Shown: positions 1 through 6,486 of the stretch, piece by piece
Layout of the letters: each line of letters begins with the position of its first letter
Numbering within the stretch: the stretch's first letter is position 1
Assembly: GCA_003219675.1 (NCBI GenBank)
Contig: QHPW01000212.1
Coordinates: forward strand, 1-8,434
Source of the DNA: Verrucomicrobiota bacterium
Lineage (GTDB): Bacteria; Verrucomicrobiota; Verrucomicrobiia; Limisphaerales; AV2
DNA: 8,434 nucleotides
Direction of reading: 5' to 3'
Made by a program: the position numbers and the translations under genes
The notes under the pieces: model-generated
The model's input: only the letters and a program-made list of their open reading frames with translations
The model's database searches: none
What the model was told of the DNA's origin: nothing

Positions 1-962
1 TCCGGCCCGTTCAGCGTGCTGATTTTGAAGTGAACAAAGTCCCGGGTCTCCAGCATCTGCGGCAGCACCACCTGGCAGTCGTAGGCGGTGTAAGTCGCGT
101 AATAGGTCGTGCTGCCGTCCTCCTCGCGAAACGCGACGAAGCGCGCGTCTTCAATCCCTTTGACCTCGGCAGGGCTGGTCGGAAAGATGACCCGCTCGGA
201 AAGTCTTTGGCCCGGGTCAAAGTGGATCTCGTAGTTGGCCTGGGCCAACGACAGGATGCCCCGCGCGCTGTCCGTTTGTTCCCGAATGACGGACCGCGTC
301 CGGCGCAGCTCGCGATCCAGCACCGTCTTCAATTGATCGAAGGTAAACGTGTCATCCAGCACCGCGAGAACCCTCAACGCGAGTTCGTTGAGCAGCCCCA
401 ATTCAAGCAGCTTTCGTTCAAACAACCTTTTCTCGTAAGAGGAATTGGGCAGCATTTCGCCGGCGTTCACGAACCGGGTCGGCGTGTTCACCGTGACCCG
501 CGCGTCGCGGTCAATCACGCCCGAACGGAAGACAATCGAGGAGACGTGCCCCTCGCCCGTCGCGCGCAGACTCAGCACGAAACGCGCGCTTCCTTCCGGC
601 AAATCCGTTTGATCCGGATGGAGCACCATGGACGGGTTGAACAGCGCGGCGGCTTCCAACGAATATTCCTGCGTGAAGCAAGCGCCCAGCAGCAGCCGGC
701 GCGACTCGCTCAAATGCTGGTCGCTGATGAGTTGGCCGCTCAACTGCTCGAAACGCTTCAGAAAAAACACCCGCAACCGCTGGTGCCGGTCGGCAAACTC
801 GCGCAACACTTCCTGCGCCCGCCGTTCCACTTCCGCCTCCGGCAACGTCATCACCCGGGCGATGATTTTCAACACCCGCTCGCGGTTCGCGAACTCGAAC
901 GGGCGGAAAAAAACCCGCGAATCGTCCGGTTTGATCACTATTCCTGCGCGTCTGATTCTCAT
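1..962 (-). CDS. GH130-family glycosidase/phosphorylase, C-terminus cut by window edge
   Basis: Partial gene; 320 residues are visible and the frame is still open at the left edge. It resembles the long form of glycoside hydrolase family 130 (five-bladed beta-propeller enzymes, including mannoside phosphorylases and mannosidases). Visible support: an 'LFNPSMVLHPD' segment (residues 107-117), a 'FVLSLRATGEGHVSSIVFR' block (128-146), and the 'GIEDARFV' motif followed by 'YYATYTAYD' (269-295), which resembles the family's E-D-x-R and Y-x-x-T-Y-T-A-Y core. The N-terminal part (about 1-100) is mostly helical and not part of the propeller. No signal peptide is seen, so a cytoplasmic enzyme is likely. 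The ATG at 962 is well supported: AGGAAAGG (971-978 on this strand) lies 8 nt upstream. Substrate and reaction (hydrolysis or phosphorolysis) cannot be read from this fragment. It is last in the minus-strand gene row, 123 nt after the cysK-like gene. Confidence 0.82.
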   Translation of the reverse strand, partial: MRIRRAGIVIKPDDSRVFFRPFEFANRERVLKIIARVMTLPEAEVERRAQEVLREFADRHQRLRVFFLKRFEQLSGQLISDQHLSESRRLLLGACFTQEYSLEAAALFNPSMVLHPDQTDLPEGSARFVLSLRATGEGHVSSIVFRSGVIDRDARVTVNTPTRFVNAGEMLPNSSYEKRLFERKLLELGLLNELALRVLAVLDDTFTFDQLKTVLDRELRRTRSVIREQTDSARGILSLAQANYEIHFDPGQRLSERVIFPTSPAEVKGIEDARFVAFREEDGSTTYYATYTAYDCQVVLPQMLETRDFVHFKISTLNGP

Positions 963-984
963 AACCCGAACCTTTCCTGGTTGG

Positions 985-1013
985 AGTAAACTGCATCGCC
1001 ACGGCGTAATCAA
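985..1013 (-). promoter_or_regulatory. possible sigma70-type promoter for the GH130 gene
   Basis: On the minus strand, TTGATT (1013-1008) and TTTACT (990-985) are separated by exactly 17 nt. Each matches four of six bases of the -35 and -10 consensus. Transcription would start near 978, leaving a very short leader that begins about at the ribosome binding site. It lies in the 123-nt gap after the cysK-like gene. Weak matches like this also arise by chance. Confidence 0.22.
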
Positions 1014-1085
1014 GCCATGTTCTCTGGCGCAGGAGTTTCCGAATGAACCGACGGACGCCAGTGAGACCTTGCTTCAACGCTTCGG

Positions 1086-2042
1086 TCACGGAGACGAAGG
1101 CTCGCCTGCCGGCCTTGAATCTTCAGGGTCAAACAGCGCCGTGCTGAAGTAACGCTCGGCGCGGTCGCACAGCAGTGTGATGACTTTGCCCGGTTGGCCC
1201 GCTTCGCGCGCCACTTTCAACGCGGCGGCCACGTTCGCGCCGGACGAGGTGCCGACCAGCAGGCCGAACTCGCGGTTGAGCCGCCGCGCCATCGCAAGCG
1301 CTTCCGCGCTGCTGACTTTGACTTCGCCGTCCAGCGTCGCCGAGCGCAGCAGTTCGGGAATAAAACCGTCGGCGACGCCCTCGATGCGGTGGCAGCAGGG
1401 CATTTCACCGCAGAGCAGCGCCGCCTCGGCTGGTTCCATCGCCAGAATTTTCGCCCTGGGATAACGTTTTTTGACCGCGCGACCGACCCCGGCCAGCGTG
1501 CCGCCGGTGCCGTAGCCGGCGACGACCGCGTCAATCGGGCCGGGCACCTGGCGCAGGATCTCCTGGCCGGTGGAGTGCTCGTGGTCTTCGGCATTCAAGG
1601 GATTCTCAAATTGCCGGGGCAGAAAGTACCGGTCGTCGCGCGCAGCCATTTCGCGCGAGAGGTTGATGCCCGTCTGATAACGGCCGCCGCCCTTGAACAG
1701 AATCAATTCCGCGCCGAACTGGCGGATGAGCCGGCGGCGTTCCTGGCTCGCTTCTTCAGACATCAGGATGGTGACGCGATAGCCCTTGGCGGCGCCGATC
1801 ATGGACAACGCAATGCCTGTATTGCCGCTGGTGCATTCGAGAATAATCGAGTCGGGTCGCAGCCGTCCGCGCCGTTCGGCGTCGGTGATCACGGCGGCGG
1901 CGAACCGGTCTTTCACGCTGCCGCTGGGATTGAGGAATTCGCACTTGGCGTAAATCGTCACGCCCTCCGGTTCAAAGGCCAGAGGCACCGTGGGCGTGTT
2001 GCCAATCAAGCCAAGCACTGCGCTGGCGCGGGTTGTATTCAT
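1086..2042 (-). CDS. cysK: PLP-dependent cysteine synthase family protein (O-acetylserine sulfhydrylase-like)
   Basis: 318 residues, the usual length for CysK/CysM enzymes, which make L-cysteine from O-acetyl-L-serine and sulfide in the cytosol. The fold-type II PLP motifs are all present: 'LIGNTP' at 12-17; 'NPSGSVKDR' at 38-46 with Lys44 as the expected Schiff-base lysine; 'TSGNTG' at 71-76, the substrate-binding loop; the glycine-rich phosphate loop 'GTGGT' at 178-182; and 'GTSSGAN' at 264-270, which contacts the pyridine nitrogen. 'GVADGFIPELL' (222-232) matches the CysK 'GxGAGFIP' region. The start follows the kbl stop by 6 nt. GGAG touches the ATG directly and a weak AGGG lies 13 nt upstream, so translation is probably coupled to kbl. 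Cystathionine beta-synthase or a CysM variant using another sulfur donor is possible, because family members are hard to tell apart by motif; the symbol is therefore tentative. Confidence 0.88.
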   Translation of the reverse strand: MNTTRASAVLGLIGNTPTVPLAFEPEGVTIYAKCEFLNPSGSVKDRFAAAVITDAERRGRLRPDSIILECTSGNTGIALSMIGAAKGYRVTILMSEEASQERRRLIRQFGAELILFKGGGRYQTGINLSREMAARDDRYFLPRQFENPLNAEDHEHSTGQEILRQVPGPIDAVVAGYGTGGTLAGVGRAVKKRYPRAKILAMEPAEAALLCGEMPCCHRIEGVADGFIPELLRSATLDGEVKVSSAEALAMARRLNREFGLLVGTSSGANVAAALKVAREAGQPGKVITLLCDRAERYFSTALFDPEDSRPAGEPSSP

Positions 2043-2048
2043 CTCCGA

Positions 2049-3206
2049 TCAGAGGCCCTGTTCACCCTTCACTTCACCGAATGCCTTCAGGGCGAATTCC
2101 AGGTCTTCCCTCGAATGCGCCGCGGAAATCTGCACACGAATGCGCGCCTTGCCTTTCGGCACCACGGGATAGGAAAAGCCGATGACATAAACGCCTTTCT
2201 TGAGCATCGCGTCCGCGACCCGGGTGGCAAGCGCGGCATCTCCGAGCAGGATCGGAACAATCGGATGGGTGCCGGGCAGGATATTGAATCCGAGCCTGCC
2301 CATGCCTTCTCGAAAAAACCGGGTGTTGGCTTCGAGTTTGTCACGGAGCGCAGGGGATCCGGAAAGCAGCTCCAATACCTTGAGCGACGCGCCCGCAATC
2401 GGCGGCGCCACGGAATTCGAGAACAGATAAGGGCGCGAACGCTGGCGCAGCATTTCAATGATTTCCTTGCGCCCGCTGGTGTAGCCGCCGCTGGCGCCGC
2501 CGAGCGCCTTGCCCAGGGTCCCGGTGATGATGTCCACCCGCCCCATCACGCCGTGATATTCGTGCGTGCCGCGTCCGGTTCTTCCCATGAAACCGACCGC
2601 GTGCGAGTCGTCCACCATCACCAGCGCATCGTGTCTTTCTGCGAGCTCGCAAATGGCCGGCAGGTTCGCAATCGAGCCGTCCATGGAGAACACACCGTCG
2701 GTCGCGACCATCCGAAACCGGGCGTACCGCGCCTCTTTCATCCTCGCTTCCAGATCCTCCCTGTTGTTGTTCAGATAGCGGAAGCGTTGCGCTTTGCACA
2801 GCCGCACGCCATCGATGATGCTCGCGTGGTTCAGCTCGTCCGAGAGGATGGCGTCTTCCGGCCCCAGCAACGCCTCGAACAACCCGCCGTTGGCGTCAAA
2901 ACACGACGAGTAAAGAATCGTGTCCTCGGTGCCGAGAAACTCGCTGATCCGAGCTTCGAGCTGTTTGTGAATGTTCTGCGTGCCGCAGATGAAGCGAACG
3001 GACGACAGCCCGTAGCCCCATTGATCGAGGGCTTCGTGCGCCGCTTTCACACCCGCGGGATGCGCGGCGAGGCCGAGATAATTGTTCGCGGACAGATTGA
3101 GCACGGGCTGCTGCGGCGAGGTGATGACGCGCTCGGTCTTGTAAAGGCCGGTTTGTCGAATCTCGTCCAACTGCCGGGCCAGATGGGTCTTCATCGAACC
3201 GAACAT
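2049..3206 (-). CDS. kbl: glycine C-acetyltransferase (2-amino-3-ketobutyrate CoA ligase)
   Basis: 385 residues, against 398 in E. coli Kbl, with near-identical stretches throughout. The enzyme cleaves 2-amino-3-ketobutyrate with CoA to glycine and acetyl-CoA, the second step of threonine degradation, and is a cytosolic PLP enzyme of the alpha-oxoamine synthase family (with BioF, HemA and SPT). Visible motifs: 'NNYLGLA' (41-47), 'VRFICGTQ' (70-77), 'SSCFDANGG' (100-108), 'LNHASIIDGVRL' (125-136) with the PLP-stacking His127, 'DDSHAVGF' (199-206), 'TGTLGKALGG' (228-237) with Lys233 as the Schiff-base lysine, and 'RSRPYLFSNS' (256-265). 'VRFICGTQ' and the near-identity to Kbl argue against BioF. 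Start at ATG 3206; only a poor AAGAG precedes it, and an ATG at 3194 is an alternative. It lies downstream of tdh and 6 nt upstream of the cysK-like gene. Confidence 0.96.
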   Translation of the reverse strand: MFGSMKTHLARQLDEIRQTGLYKTERVITSPQQPVLNLSANNYLGLAAHPAGVKAAHEALDQWGYGLSSVRFICGTQNIHKQLEARISEFLGTEDTILYSSCFDANGGLFEALLGPEDAILSDELNHASIIDGVRLCKAQRFRYLNNNREDLEARMKEARYARFRMVATDGVFSMDGSIANLPAICELAERHDALVMVDDSHAVGFMGRTGRGTHEYHGVMGRVDIITGTLGKALGGASGGYTSGRKEIIEMLRQRSRPYLFSNSVAPPIAGASLKVLELLSGSPALRDKLEANTRFFREGMGRLGFNILPGTHPIVPILLGDAALATRVADAMLKKGVYVIGFSYPVVPKGKARIRVQISAAHSREDLEFALKAFGEVKGEQGL

Positions 3207-3222
3207 GACTCTTTTTTAAACC

Positions 3223-3250
3223 ACGAATTGACACGAATTGACACGAATTT
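3223..3250. repeat. 10-bp tandem repeat, about three copies of ACGAATTGAC
   Basis: ACGAATT recurs at 3223, 3233 and 3243, a strict 10-bp period with the last copy diverging at its end. A further ACGAATT starts at 3273, three periods on. The spacing is about one helical turn. It lies at the kbl-proximal end of the inverted-repeat element, 16 nt upstream of the kbl start codon. Confidence 0.75.
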
Positions 3251-3361
3251 ATGCAAGGACAAATCGGACTGATACGAATTTTATCGAACGGAATCATGCT
3301 GGTTCGCACAACATTTTATCGGTGCCCGCCTTTTAACGATCCAATCCTGAAACGATTTCGA

Positions 3362-3378
3362 CCGCGATTCCGTCGCGG
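3362..3378. repeat. small hairpin inside the tdh-kbl element
   Basis: CCGCGA (3362-3367) and TCGCGG (3373-3378) form a perfect 6-bp stem around a 5-nt loop, 38 nt beyond the tdh stop on the minus strand. No T-run follows on either strand, so it does not look like a standard intrinsic terminator. It may only be part of the repeat element. Confidence 0.35.
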
Positions 3379-3415
3379 CGGGATTTAATCGGAATATTCG
3401 TGTCCATTCGTGGTC

Positions 3416-4409
3416 TCATGCATCCTTCCAATCCAGAATCACCTTGCCCGATTGGCCGGAGGTCATGACCTCAAAACCCTTTTCAAATTCAGTATGATGG
3501 AACCGGTGGGTGATGACCGGTTTGATGTCGAGGCCGCTCTGCAGCATCACCGTCATCTTATACCAGGTTTCGTACATCTCGCGTCCGTAAATGCCTTTGA
3601 TAGTCAGCATGTTGAACACCACTTTGTTCCAGTCGACCGGCATTGGCTCGGAGGGAATGCCGAGCATGGCGATTTTTCCGCCGTGGCACATGTTGTCGAT
3701 CATGTCGCGGAACGCGGACGGATTGCCGGACATTTCAAGGCCCACGTCAAAACCCTCGGCCATGCCAAGCTGTTCCTGCACCTGACGCAGTTCTCCATTG
3801 CGAACGTTCAAGGCGACCGTGGCGCCCATGCTCCTGGCCAGGGCCAGCCTATACTCGTTCACGTCGGTGACGACCACGGACCTGGCCCCGGCATGCCTGG
3901 CCACGGCGGCGGCCATGATCCCGATGGGACCCGCGCAGGGCCGTATGCACCGCGTTGCCGAACGGGTCGAAGATCGCCGCCACATCCCGGTCAATGTTCT
4001 TCTTGTGATGCCACACATTGGTCATCGGCACGGAGATGTACTCGGCGAAAGCCCCGGGACGATTGACCCCGATTCCTTTTGTGTCTTTGCACAGATGCCG
4101 CCGTCCTGCCAGACAGTTGCGGCAACGCCCACAAACCACATGCCCTTCTGCGCTCACAATTTCACCGGGAAAAAAATCCGTGACATTCGAACCGACCTCG
4201 ACCACTTCCCCGACGAACTCGTGGCCGACGACCATGGGCACGGGAATGGTCTGCCGGGCCCAGGCGTCCCACCGGTAAATGTGCAGGTCCGTGCCGCAGA
4301 TGCCCGTGCGGTCCACGCGGATCAGCACATCGTTGAGGCCGGTCCTCGGCACGGGCATCTCCTCCAGCCACAGGCCCGGCCGGGCCTCTCGCTTCACCAG
4401 TGCTTTCAT
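3416..4409 (-). pseudogene. tdh: threonine 3-dehydrogenase, frameshifted by a ~38-nt deletion
   Basis: The Zn/NAD-dependent enzyme oxidises L-threonine to 2-amino-3-ketobutyrate, the Kbl substrate. The N-terminal half (158 residues from ATG 4409) aligns with E. coli Tdh at the same numbering: catalytic-zinc ligand Cys38 in 'GICGTDLH', His63-Glu64 in 'GHEF', structural-zinc cysteines 93, 96, 99 and 107, and 'DPFGNAVHTAL' ending at Leu158 (3936-3938). The next codons should be E. coli residues 159-171, including the first Rossmann strand. Instead one base follows and then 'AGPIGIMAAAVA' in another frame (from 3934), continuing intact to the stop at 3416 ('SGQSGKVILDW'). Restoring 38 nt would give a 343-residue protein (341 in E. 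coli). As written, translation yields about 186 residues with a foreign tail. AAGG lies 5 nt before ATG 4409; ATG 4421 is an alternative. Whether the lesion is real or an assembly error cannot be told here. Confidence 0.9.
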
Positions 4410-4470
4410 TTTCGCCTTCATCGATCGCAGGCCGCTTCCGGGCGTCGACGCACCTTGGCGCTGCCTCCGA

Positions 4471-4600
4471 GGTAAGGATGCCGCGCTGCGGCGTCCCCGC
4501 CCGCGTTCAGCGGGCGGACAGTACGCCACGCCGACTCCCGCCCTGCCTTGCGTTGCATCGCTGGACGCGATGCCGGACAGCGCGGCGCGCTGTCCCTACC
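4471..4600. repeat. cluster of four hairpins with inverted ends, REP/MITE-like
   Basis: This lies in the 313-bp gap between divergent tdh and the XRE regulator and holds four consecutive inverted repeats. (1) 4476-4484 with 4488-4496: 9-bp stem, one G:T pair, 3-nt loop. (2) 4497-4504 (CCGCCCGC) with 4510-4517: perfect 8-bp stem, loop GTTCA. (3) 4555-4561 (GCATCGC) with 4567-4573: perfect 7-bp stem, 5-nt loop. (4) 4575-4584 (GGACAGCGCG) with 4586-4595: perfect 10-bp stem around one base. The outer edges are also inverted: GGTAAGGA at 4471 and TCCCTACC ending at 4600 pair with one mismatch, suggesting one element with defined ends. No long ORF of plausible composition covers it. Function unknown. 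Confidence 0.6.
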
Positions 4601-4671
4601 TGGAACCCTGGGCACCGTCGAGGTATGCCTGCCGACATTGGGGTTGCCAAATGGTTTGTACCACATCATGA

Positions 4672-4731
4672 TTTCCACTATGCAGGAATCAGCGTGCGTT
4701 ATAGTAGAGGCGCGTTTCCGCTATGCAAGAA
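4672..4731 (+). promoter_or_regulatory. 17-bp direct repeat flanking a -10-like box, candidate XRE operator
   Basis: TTTCCACTATGCAGGAA (4672-4688) and TTTCCGCTATGCAAGAA (4715-4731) agree at 15 of 17 positions and are 43 nt apart, about four helical turns. Copy 1 has dyad symmetry at its ends (TTCC..GGAA); copy 2 keeps TTC..GAA. Between them lies TATAGT (4700-4705), a good -10 match, but no convincing -35 is present at 16-18 nt. Copy 2 covers the first possible start codon of the regulator (4723). The layout suits autoregulation by the adjacent XRE protein; this is inferred, not shown. Confidence 0.4.
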
Positions 4732-5370
4732 GTTTTTCCAGTATATCGCACAATCGTCATGGCTGTTAAACCGACTCCCGGCCGCAGGGCCTCGCCGCCG
4801 GCGGCGGCCACCCCGGACGCCGTTCACCGCCACCTCGGTCGCCGGGTCAAACACCTGCGCACCGAACGCGGGTGGTCGCTCGAGGCGCTCGCCAATGCCA
4901 GCGGCGTCAGCCGCTCGATGCTGAGTCAGATCGAACGCGAGCAGGCCAACCCTACCCTCGCGGTGACGTTGCGCATCGCCCGCGCCTTCAGCATGGCGCT
5001 GGGCGATCTCCTGGAAACGCCCGGCGCCACGTCCTCGGTGACGGTGATTCGGGCCGACGACCGCGCCTACCATTATCGTTCCGACAGGAATTGCCGGATT
5101 CGCACGCTGTCGCCGTTGCACCTGGAAAAAGACGTGGAGTTCTACGAAGTGCAATTGCAGCCTGGCGGCGCGTTGCGCAGCGCGTCTCATTTCGAGGGAA
5201 CACGCGAATTTCTGACCGTGCAAAAAGGCAACGTCCGCGTCGAATCGGCCAGTGACGCCGAAAAGCTTAACCCGGGCGATTCAGCCAGTTACCGCGCGGA
5301 CGTTCCTCACGCCATCGTCAATATCGGACGCACTGAAGCCGTCGTCTTTCTGGTGGACATCTATCGCTAG
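4723..5370 (+). CDS. XRE-family transcriptional regulator with C-terminal cupin domain
   Basis: 215 residues in two domains. Residues about 38-95 form a helix-turn-helix of the XRE/lambda-repressor type ('LGRRVKHLRTERGWSLEALANASGVS', then 'RSMLSQIEREQANPTLAVTLRIARAF'). Residues about 143-213 are a small cupin: the first motif has His156 and Glu162 ('SHFEGTREFLTVQKGN'), the second is 'PGDSASYRADVPHAIVNIG' (184-202). XRE-cupin proteins typically sense a small metabolite and control an adjacent transporter or catabolic gene; the ligand here is unknown. The start is uncertain. ATG 4723 has AGAGG 12 nt upstream but sits inside a direct repeat that looks regulatory; ATG 4759 (203 residues) lacks a clear ribosome binding site but leaves the repeat as leader DNA. 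Residues 14-32 are Pro/Ala-rich and probably disordered. The EamA-type exporter follows 38 nt downstream. Confidence 0.9.
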   Translation: MQEVFPVYRTIVMAVKPTPGRRASPPAAATPDAVHRHLGRRVKHLRTERGWSLEALANASGVSRSMLSQIEREQANPTLAVTLRIARAFSMALGDLLETPGATSSVTVIRADDRAYHYRSDRNCRIRTLSPLHLEKDVEFYEVQLQPGGALRSASHFEGTREFLTVQKGNVRVESASDAEKLNPGDSASYRADVPHAIVNIGRTEAVVFLVDIYR

Positions 5371-5408
5371 AAGCGCATTTTGCTTCCTGTTCTTGCGCGT
5401 CTCCCGAT

Positions 5409-6467
5409 ATGTTCCCCCGCATGTCGCCCGACACAAAGCGGTTTAAAGCGATCCAAATGCTGGTTCTCGCCAACGCGTTTTGGGGGCTTAGCTTTCCGAC
5501 GACCAAGGCGCTGGCCATGACTCAACAATCATTGCTTCCGGCCGCCAACAGTTGGTTCATCGCGTCGCTTTGCGTGGTCTATCGCTTCGCCGCCGCCGCG
5601 CTCATCCTGTCGGTCCTTTCCGCTCGCGGGCTCAGGCAAACGACCCGACTCGAAGTCGAACAGGCGTTGGGCCTTGGTCTTTTCACCGGCGTCGGCATTC
5701 TGCTTCAAGTGGACGGCATGGCCTACACTGCCGCATCCATGTCCGCTTTTCTTACCCAATGTTACTGCCTGTTGATTCCGCTCTGGGTCGCATGGCGCCA
5801 GCGACGACCTCCGCCGGCGAGAGTCATTGTGAGTTGCGCGATGGTTGTCGCCGGCGTCGCCGTTCTGGCAAAGGTCGATTGGCGGCATCTACGCCTGGGC
5901 CGCGGGGAGCTGGAAACCGTCGCCGCCTCCGTCGTTTTTACCGGGCAAATCCTTTGGCTGGAGCGGCCCCGATACGCGGCCAATAACGTGAAGCGCTTCT
6001 CGCTCGTCATGTTCGCGGTCATGGCCCTGGTTTGTCTGCCGGTAGCGATGGTGACCACCCGGGAAGCGGGTGATTGGGTTCGGGCGTACCATTCAGCGTC
6101 CACGATTGGATTTCTCGGAATTCTTGTTTTCTTCTGCACCTTCGGCGGCTACCTGCTGATGAATCGCTGGCAACGGCATGTCAGCGCGACCCAGGCCGGT
6201 TTGATTTATTGCATCGAGCCTGTGTTCGCGAGTCTGTTTGCGCTGTTTCTGCCCGCGTGGTTCTCCGCATGGGCCACCGCCCCGTATGCGAACGAGAAAT
6301 TGACCGCGAACCTGCTCGTCGGCGGCGGTCTGATCACCACGGCCAACGTATGGATTCAACTCCCCTCCTCGCGGGTCAGCCGATCCGCTGCAGAGCTGCC
6401 GGTCCAGACTTCGGTCCGAGAAGACCGCGGAATCCTCGGGCCGATCGACGACGCCCCGTCGAGCTGA
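5409..6467 (+). CDS. EamA/DMT-superfamily transporter
   Basis: 352 residues, an inner-membrane protein with ten predicted hydrophobic helices, at about 12-35, 47-71, 84-104, 108-127, 138-154, 168-184, 197-215, 229-250, 261-290 and 298-316, in the two-times-five arrangement of the drug/metabolite transporter superfamily (EamA-like). Family-like signatures are 'NAFWGLSFPTTK' in helix 1 and 'GLIYCIEPVFASLFA' in the C-terminal half, corresponding to the conserved proline-containing 'EPvfa' segment. Members usually export amino acids or other small metabolites; the substrate cannot be assigned. A hydrophilic tail of about 35 residues follows the last helix. Start at ATG 5409, with ATG 5421 possible; neither has a clear ribosome binding site, and translation may depend on the upstream regulator gene. 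The position behind an XRE-cupin regulator suggests ligand-controlled export. Confidence 0.9.
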   Translation: MFPRMSPDTKRFKAIQMLVLANAFWGLSFPTTKALAMTQQSLLPAANSWFIASLCVVYRFAAAALILSVLSARGLRQTTRLEVEQALGLGLFTGVGILLQVDGMAYTAASMSAFLTQCYCLLIPLWVAWRQRRPPPARVIVSCAMVVAGVAVLAKVDWRHLRLGRGELETVAASVVFTGQILWLERPRYAANNVKRFSLVMFAVMALVCLPVAMVTTREAGDWVRAYHSASTIGFLGILVFFCTFGGYLLMNRWQRHVSATQAGLIYCIEPVFASLFALFLPAWFSAWATAPYANEKLTANLLVGGGLITTANVWIQLPSSRVSRSAAELPVQTSVREDRGILGPIDDAPSS

Positions 6468-6486
6468 CCGGCTTCGACAGAACCCG

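Larger units (their letters stand above)
3220..3414. repeat. about 195-bp intergenic repeat element with 19-bp terminal inverted repeats
   Basis: The ends 3220-3238 (ACCACGAATTGACACGAAT) and 3396-3414 (its reverse complement with one difference) form 19-bp terminal inverted repeats, 18 of 19 identical. The element fills the tdh-kbl gap almost exactly: one end stops 1 nt from the tdh stop codon, the other begins 13 nt from the kbl start. The interior encodes no recognisable protein. ACCACGAAT/ACACGAAT intergenic units are, to my knowledge, frequent in verrucomicrobial and planctomycete genomes; that is recalled, not checked. A small non-autonomous (MITE-like) element is a reasonable reading. 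No target-site duplication is evident. Confidence 0.6.

Noticed and set aside
30..989. A 319-codon open frame on the plus strand at the left end.
   Set aside because: It is the complement of the GH130-like gene, with Arg/His/Gln-rich low-quality sequence and no motif. The minus-strand frame has clear motifs and a ribosome binding site.
3223..3250. CRISPR array.
   Set aside because: The units are 10 bp with no spacers and only three to four copies. This is a simple tandem repeat inside an inverted-repeat element.
1194..3272. A 692-codon open frame on the plus strand across the cysK-like and kbl genes.
   Set aside because: It is antisense to two well-recognised enzymes, is rich in His, Arg, Gly and Ala, and shows no domain. 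Long antisense frames are expected in GC-rich genes.
2896..3309. A 137-codon minus-strand frame starting in the tdh-kbl gap.
   Set aside because: It reads through the intergenic repeat and then the kbl gene in the wrong frame. The Kbl frame is unambiguous.
3849..4018. Programmed frameshifting as an explanation for the two overlapping tdh frames.
   Set aside because: A frameshift would still leave 12-13 residues missing, including the first strand of the NAD-binding fold, and there is no slippery heptamer at the junction. A deletion explains it better.
4410..4529. N-terminal extension of Tdh to an ATG at 4529.
   Set aside because: The extension translates the hairpin cluster into Arg/Gly/Pro-rich sequence absent from the family. 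Tdh proteins begin at 'MKAL', which is at 4409 with AAGG just upstream.
4548..4769. A small 73-codon plus-strand frame before the regulator.
   Set aside because: It overlaps the palindromic repeat and the regulator start, has no recognisable domain, and its composition follows the repeats.
5371..5408. Terminator between the XRE regulator and the exporter.
   Set aside because: Only a 4-5 bp stem can be drawn and no T-run follows, so co-transcription is more likely.
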